A DNA stretch of 9,265 bases from Alphaproteobacteria bacterium (lineage in GTDB: Bacteria > Pseudomonadota > Alphaproteobacteria > Rhizobiales > Aestuariivirgaceae), in assembly GCA_020441605.1 (NCBI GenBank), contig JAGRLX010000306.1, positions 1 through 9,265 of the forward strand, given 5' to 3'. Of the stretch, positions 7,401 to 9,265 are shown piece after piece. The notes below the pieces were generated by a model. The model was not told the origin of the DNA and did no database searches. It saw only the letters and a list, made by a program, of their open reading frames with translations. Position 1 is the first letter of the stretch, and every line of letters begins with the position of its first letter. Both the position numbers and the translations under genes were made by a program.

Positions 7401-7489
7401 CTGAACGACATGAGCCCGGCCAGGAGAAGCACGAGGCTGAGCACACTTGCGAAGACCGGGCGCCGGATACAGAACTCGGTAAAGCCCAT
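4424..7489 (-). CDS. RND efflux transporter, HAE-1 (AcrB-like) inner-membrane subunit
   Basis: This 1021-residue protein is close to AcrB (about 1049) in length and has the two-fold RND plan. TM1 (about 13-30) and a large periplasmic loop are followed by TM2-TM6 (about 335-485). TM7 (about 524-545), a second large loop and TM8-TM12 (about 847-1003) complete it. GLVVDDAIVVLEN carries the proton-relay pair Asp400-Asp401 in TM4. GLITKHGILIVEF carries Lys915, matching AcrB Lys940. IRRPVFASV (8-16) is the usual HAE-1 start. It should work as a trimer driven by the proton gradient, exporting drugs or other amphiphilic compounds through the adaptor and a TolC-type channel. ATG 7489 is used rather than the in-frame 7600, because the extension lies inside the adaptor gene and the family starts at MGFTEF. 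It begins 4 nt after the adaptor stop, so the two are one operon. No outer-membrane factor gene is present. Substrates cannot be predicted. Confidence 0.97.
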   Translation of the reverse strand: MGFTEFCIRRPVFASVLSLVLLLAGLMSFSRLTIREYPNIDEPQVSVVTNYTGASAEIIESQVTQVLEGSLAGIEGIDTIESTSRAESSRITVRFRSTVNIDAATSDVRDRVSRVRRLLPDEISEPNISKVEADASPIMILVLQAQSMDAAALTDYIDRFVVNRFKNLDGVADVTIYGGRDYAMRVWIDAARLAGLGLTVQDVETAIRNQNADIPAGRIESTEREFTVLSRTSLGTAEEFSNIVLKEAGGLQVKLGDVARVELGTEDVRREGRYNGETSVSLGIVKTAVANPLDVAKQVNELLPRLNAELPDGVTANIGFDSTIFIDRSIENVFKTILEAIALVLVIIFLFLHSFRAAFIPVVTIPVSLVATFAIMYATGLTVNTLTLLAMVLAIGLVVDDAIVVLENIFRHIEEGMKPFEAAIKGAREIGFAVIAMTLTLAAVYAPIAFTPGRTGRLFLEFAITLAGAVIVSGFVALTLTPMMCSKLLKHQDKKNLFGRIVEGLLDGLEHGYKASLGVALKLRWLVLLLAIGVGAGGGYLLMQLKSELSPVEDRGTIIVSGSAPEGASLAYTMRYASQVEQLLATIPELRSYLVIVGWGEVTRFNAFARLVDWQERDVKQKEVTQKILPKLRKIAGVRAFATNPASLGVRGFGKPFQFVIQSSASYEEINDIANKLVERLKDNPGLVDLDTDMRLNKPEVEVDIDRDRVADLGLDISVIGRTLETLLGGRDVSTFRIGAQQYNVIVALPPEDRASPDTLSRIFVRSKDGDMVQLSNVVTTRESVAPRDLRRFNQLRAITIEANLAPGYTMGEAIAAVNQAASEVLPEGTGTDLTGQAREFRDASSNLAFIFLLALAFIYLVLSAQFESFRDPLMIMVTVPLSMTGALGALWLTGGTLNVYSQIGLVTLIGLITKHGILIVEFTNKLQDSGHERRDAIIEAAALRLRPILMTTAAMILGAVPLALATGAGAESRQQIGWVIVGGMSLGTVLTLFVVPCIYAVMGRRRPRAIAQLEAVPAAT

Positions 7490-7493
7490 GGCG

Positions 7494-8627
7494 CTAGTCC
7501 GCCGAAGCCGCTTGCGCCACGATCTCGACGTCGGCGCCGTTGCGCAGCCCCGCATTGCCGGCGACAACCACCTCGTCTCCGGCAGCGATGCCTTCGACAA
7601 TCTCGATCAGGCCCGGCAAGCGCTTCCCGAGCTTGACCTTCACTTCCTCGACAGTCTTGTCCCGGATGACATAGACGAGCGCGGCACCGCCTTGTTGAAC
7701 GATGGCGGATTCCGGCACCAGCACGGCATCACGCGGTTCTCCCTTCACGGCGATCCGCACAAGGAGGCCAGGCCGCAGCTTCATGTCTCCATTGTCGAGA
7801 TCGGCTCGCACCTGCAGCGCCCGCCCGTTGACATCGACTGACGGATCGATGGCCCTGATGGTGGCCTTGAAGGTCTCGCCCGGAAGCGCATCCGCCGTGA
7901 CATCGACCGGCTGGTCAACAGCAATTCGTCCATACTCGAGCTCCGGCACCGAGAAGCTGACCTTGAGATGATCGATCTTGTCGAGTGAGACGAGCGGTGT
8001 ACCGGCATTCACATAGGCGCCGACCGAGATGGTCTTGAAACCGAGCGTGCCGGAAAACGGGGCGGTGATGGTCAGCTTGTCGAGACGAACCTGGGCCGAA
8101 TCCACCGCCGTTCGCGCCACCTCAAGTTCCGTCAGCGAAGCGTCATAGGTGCTCTGGGCGATATTGCCCGACTTGCGGAGAGTCTGGCTGCGGCCGTAGT
8201 TCGCCTCGGCCAGCGACAGCCGGGCCTTGGCCTCAGCCAGTGCGGCACGCGCGAGGTCGCTGTCCAGCTTGAACAGCGGCACACCGGCCGCCACCCGGTC
8301 ACCGTCCTTGAACAGGATTTCCGCCACACGCCCGCTGGTCTCAGGCGCGATAGCGACTGTCTCTTCGGCCAGCAAGGTACCGATGGCGGAAATATCGTCG
8401 CTGAGCGTCCTGGATTCGGCACGCGCCGTCTCGACCGGCGACGGACCTCGCTGGCCACGGCCCTGTCCCTCGGGCTTGCGCGGGGCCTCCCCTTGCTTGG
8501 CCGTTCCCGTGATCCCCTCGGGCTTGAGCCCCAGCAGCGCCACGACATCGACGCCGCTCTGGCGCGCGCCATAGGATGCGACCGCGATGACCAACAGCGC
8601 CAGGAGCAAGACCAGCCATTTCTTCAT
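7494..8627 (-). CDS. RND efflux periplasmic adaptor (membrane fusion protein, HlyD/AcrA family)
   Basis: This 377-residue adaptor links an RND pump to an outer-membrane channel. Its parts in order are an N-terminal membrane anchor or signal (1-19, KK then a long hydrophobic run, no lipobox Cys) and a flexible Gly/Gln/Arg/Pro-rich linker (about 44-66). The first lipoyl half (about 90-122, SGRVAEILFKDGDRV) and an Ala/Glu/Arg-rich helical hairpin (about 125-185) follow. The second lipoyl half begins ITAPFSGTLG (187-196). Next come a beta-barrel (about 220-295, with MKLRPGLLVRI) and a membrane-proximal domain to the end. The absence of a Cys suggests a transmembrane anchor rather than a lipoprotein. 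ATG 8627 gives a sensible signal region; a clear Shine-Dalgarno is not seen, only GGTGGA and GAGG upstream. The stop is 4 nt before the RND start. It diverges from the formaldehyde dehydrogenase gene. Confidence 0.95.
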   Translation of the reverse strand: MKKWLVLLLALLVIAVASYGARQSGVDVVALLGLKPEGITGTAKQGEAPRKPEGQGRGQRGPSPVETARAESRTLSDDISAIGTLLAEETVAIAPETSGRVAEILFKDGDRVAAGVPLFKLDSDLARAALAEAKARLSLAEANYGRSQTLRKSGNIAQSTYDASLTELEVARTAVDSAQVRLDKLTITAPFSGTLGFKTISVGAYVNAGTPLVSLDKIDHLKVSFSVPELEYGRIAVDQPVDVTADALPGETFKATIRAIDPSVDVNGRALQVRADLDNGDMKLRPGLLVRIAVKGEPRDAVLVPESAIVQQGGAALVYVIRDKTVEEVKVKLGKRLPGLIEIVEGIAAGDEVVVAGNAGLRNGADVEIVAQAASAD

Positions 8628-8840
8628 TCCACCACACCCTCAGGCGCCGGAGCCCGGCAAGACGTCATCGATACAACCATACTGCATACGCACACAATCA
8701 AATGGCAGATTTTGGAACAATGGTAAGGACGTTTGCAGGGTCGCGGTTCCGTCGCTGGTTGACATCCGAACCTCTGGCTTCGGGCGACTGGCCTTGTTAT
8801 GACCGCCTTAGCAGGAATCAGCCAGGAAAGGACCAACCCC
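8628..8840. promoter_or_regulatory. Divergent spacer between the efflux operon and frmA
   Basis: These 213 nt must hold the promoters of the pump operon (minus) and of the dehydrogenase gene (plus). On the plus strand TTGACA at 8759-8764 is a perfect -35 hexamer, but no good -10 lies 16-18 nt later; TGTTAT at 8795-8800 is too far. On the minus strand an AT-richer stretch (about 8667-8720) contains TTGATT and TTGTAT with non-ideal 19-nt spacing. Two short palindromes, GACGTC (8661-8666) and ATCGAT (8667-8672), lie side by side. GGTTC (8745-8749) and GAACC (8768-8772) form a weak inverted repeat around the TTGACA. I see no gene in this stretch and no firm operator. Confidence 0.5.
8828..8832 (+). 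promoter_or_regulatory. Ribosome binding site of the formaldehyde dehydrogenase gene
   Basis: AAGGA stands 8 nt before the ATG at 8841, a normal spacing. Together with the conserved N-terminus of the class III dehydrogenase it fixes the start. Confidence 0.8.
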
Positions 8841-9265
8841 ATGAAATCGCGCGCCGCTGTCGCCTTCGAGGCCGGAAAACCGTTGGAAATCGTTGAGGTT
8901 GACCTCGAGGGCCCGAAGGAGGGCGAGGTCCTGGTCGAAATCAAGGCAACCGGCGTGTGCCACACCGACGAGTTCACGATTTCGGGAGCGGACCCGGAGG
9001 GCCTGTTCCCCGCTATCATGGGCCACGAGGGGGCCGGCGTCGTCGTCGAGGTGGGCGCGGGCGTCAAGTCCCTCAAGAAGGGTGACCACGTCATCCCGCT
9101 CTATACTCCTGAGTGCCGCGAGTGCGAATACTGCCTCAACCCCAAGACCAATCTCTGCCAGAAGATCCGGGTGACGCAAGGCAAGGGCCTGATGCCGGAC
9201 GGCACCTCGCGCTTCTCTTACAAGGGCAAGATGATCCATCACTACATGGGCTGCTCGACCTTCTC
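8841..9265 (+). CDS. frmA: S-(hydroxymethyl)glutathione dehydrogenase / class III alcohol dehydrogenase, 5' part (3' end outside window)
   Basis: The first 141 codons of a class III zinc alcohol dehydrogenase are present; the family is about 370 residues long, so more than half lies beyond the window. The enzyme oxidises S-hydroxymethylglutathione, formed from formaldehyde and glutathione, with NAD+, giving S-formylglutathione. It can also reduce S-nitrosoglutathione. Visible signatures are GVCHTDEF with catalytic-zinc Cys40, GHEGAGVV with His62-Glu63, and the four structural-zinc cysteines Cys92, Cys95, Cys98 and Cys106. The stretch around [11 protein letters not shown] is typical of class III rather than ethanol-type enzymes. 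All key residues expected in this part are present. The Shine-Dalgarno AAGGA fixes the start. The cytoplasmic role is formaldehyde detoxification or C1 metabolism. Many genomes call the same gene adhC or flhA. The downstream partner, S-formylglutathione hydrolase, cannot be checked here. Confidence 0.95.
   Translation, partial: MKSRAAVAFEAGKPLEIVEVDLEGPKEGEVLVEIKATGVCHTDEFTISGADPEGLFPAIMGHEGAGVVVEVGAGVKSLKKGDHVIPLYTPECRECEYCLNPKTNLCQKIRVTQGKGLMPDGTSRFSYKGKMIHHYMGCSTF

Noticed and set aside
7490..7600. Upstream start at 7600 adding 37 residues to the RND transporter
   Set aside because: The extension overlaps the end of the adaptor gene in another frame, is rich in Arg and Ser, and is not found before MGFTEF-type starts of the HAE-1 family.
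8759..8800. Sigma-70 promoter for frmA with TTGACA as -35
   Set aside because: No acceptable -10 hexamer lies at 16-18 nt. TGTTAT begins about 30 nt after the -35, too far, so only the hexamer was noted.
8808..9242. Minus-strand reading frame of 144 codons opposite the formaldehyde dehydrogenase gene
   Set aside because: The plus strand has all the conserved zinc-ligand motifs of class III ADH. The opposite frame is the well-known type of antisense shadow over such genes.

Overview
The window looks like part of the chromosome of a GC-rich alphaproteobacterium, most likely of the Hyphomicrobiales/Rhizobiales type. The reasons are the infA-maf-yacG order at the left end, the strong G/C preference at third codon positions, and the class of housekeeping genes present. 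This placement is inference from gene order and composition, not from a search. Seven complete genes and two cut-off genes (infA on the left, a class III alcohol dehydrogenase on the right) fill almost all of the sequence. I see no rRNA, tRNA, CRISPR array, insertion sequence or phage gene.

Layout. Positions 1-937 (+) hold a compact housekeeping block: the end of infA (translation initiation factor IF-1), maf (nucleotide pyrophosphatase of the YhdE-like type) and yacG (small zinc protein, gyrase inhibitor). A sulfotransferase-like gene follows on the same strand (997-1779). Its stop codon directly abuts the stop codon of the convergent gene that begins the long minus-strand block.

The minus-strand block (8627 down to 1780) holds four genes in transcription order. 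First come an RND-pump periplasmic adaptor and an HAE-1 type RND inner-membrane transporter, 4 nt apart. After an 80-nt gap that contains an imperfect hairpin come a multispanning GT-C-like membrane glycosyltransferase and a DPM1/ArnC/GtrB-like family 2 glycosyltransferase, which overlap by 4 nt. The last two look like a donor-making enzyme (polyprenyl-phosphate sugar synthase) and a membrane transferase that uses the donor, in the manner of ArnC/ArnT. The sugar and acceptor cannot be told from the sequence. The efflux genes lack an outer-membrane channel and a local regulator, so the pump presumably uses a TolC-like protein encoded elsewhere.

At the right end, divergent from the pump across a 213-nt spacer, the glutathione-dependent formaldehyde dehydrogenase gene (frmA/adhC, class III ADH) starts and runs off the window.

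Most of the window is ordinary core and envelope-related content. The parts most worth a second look are the glycosyltransferase pair (role unknown, next to a drug pump), the sulfotransferase-like gene, and two structural oddities: the zero-spacing convergent stops inside a palindrome, and the hairpin in front of the GT-C gene, which has no visible Shine-Dalgarno. I did not find a clearly new system.
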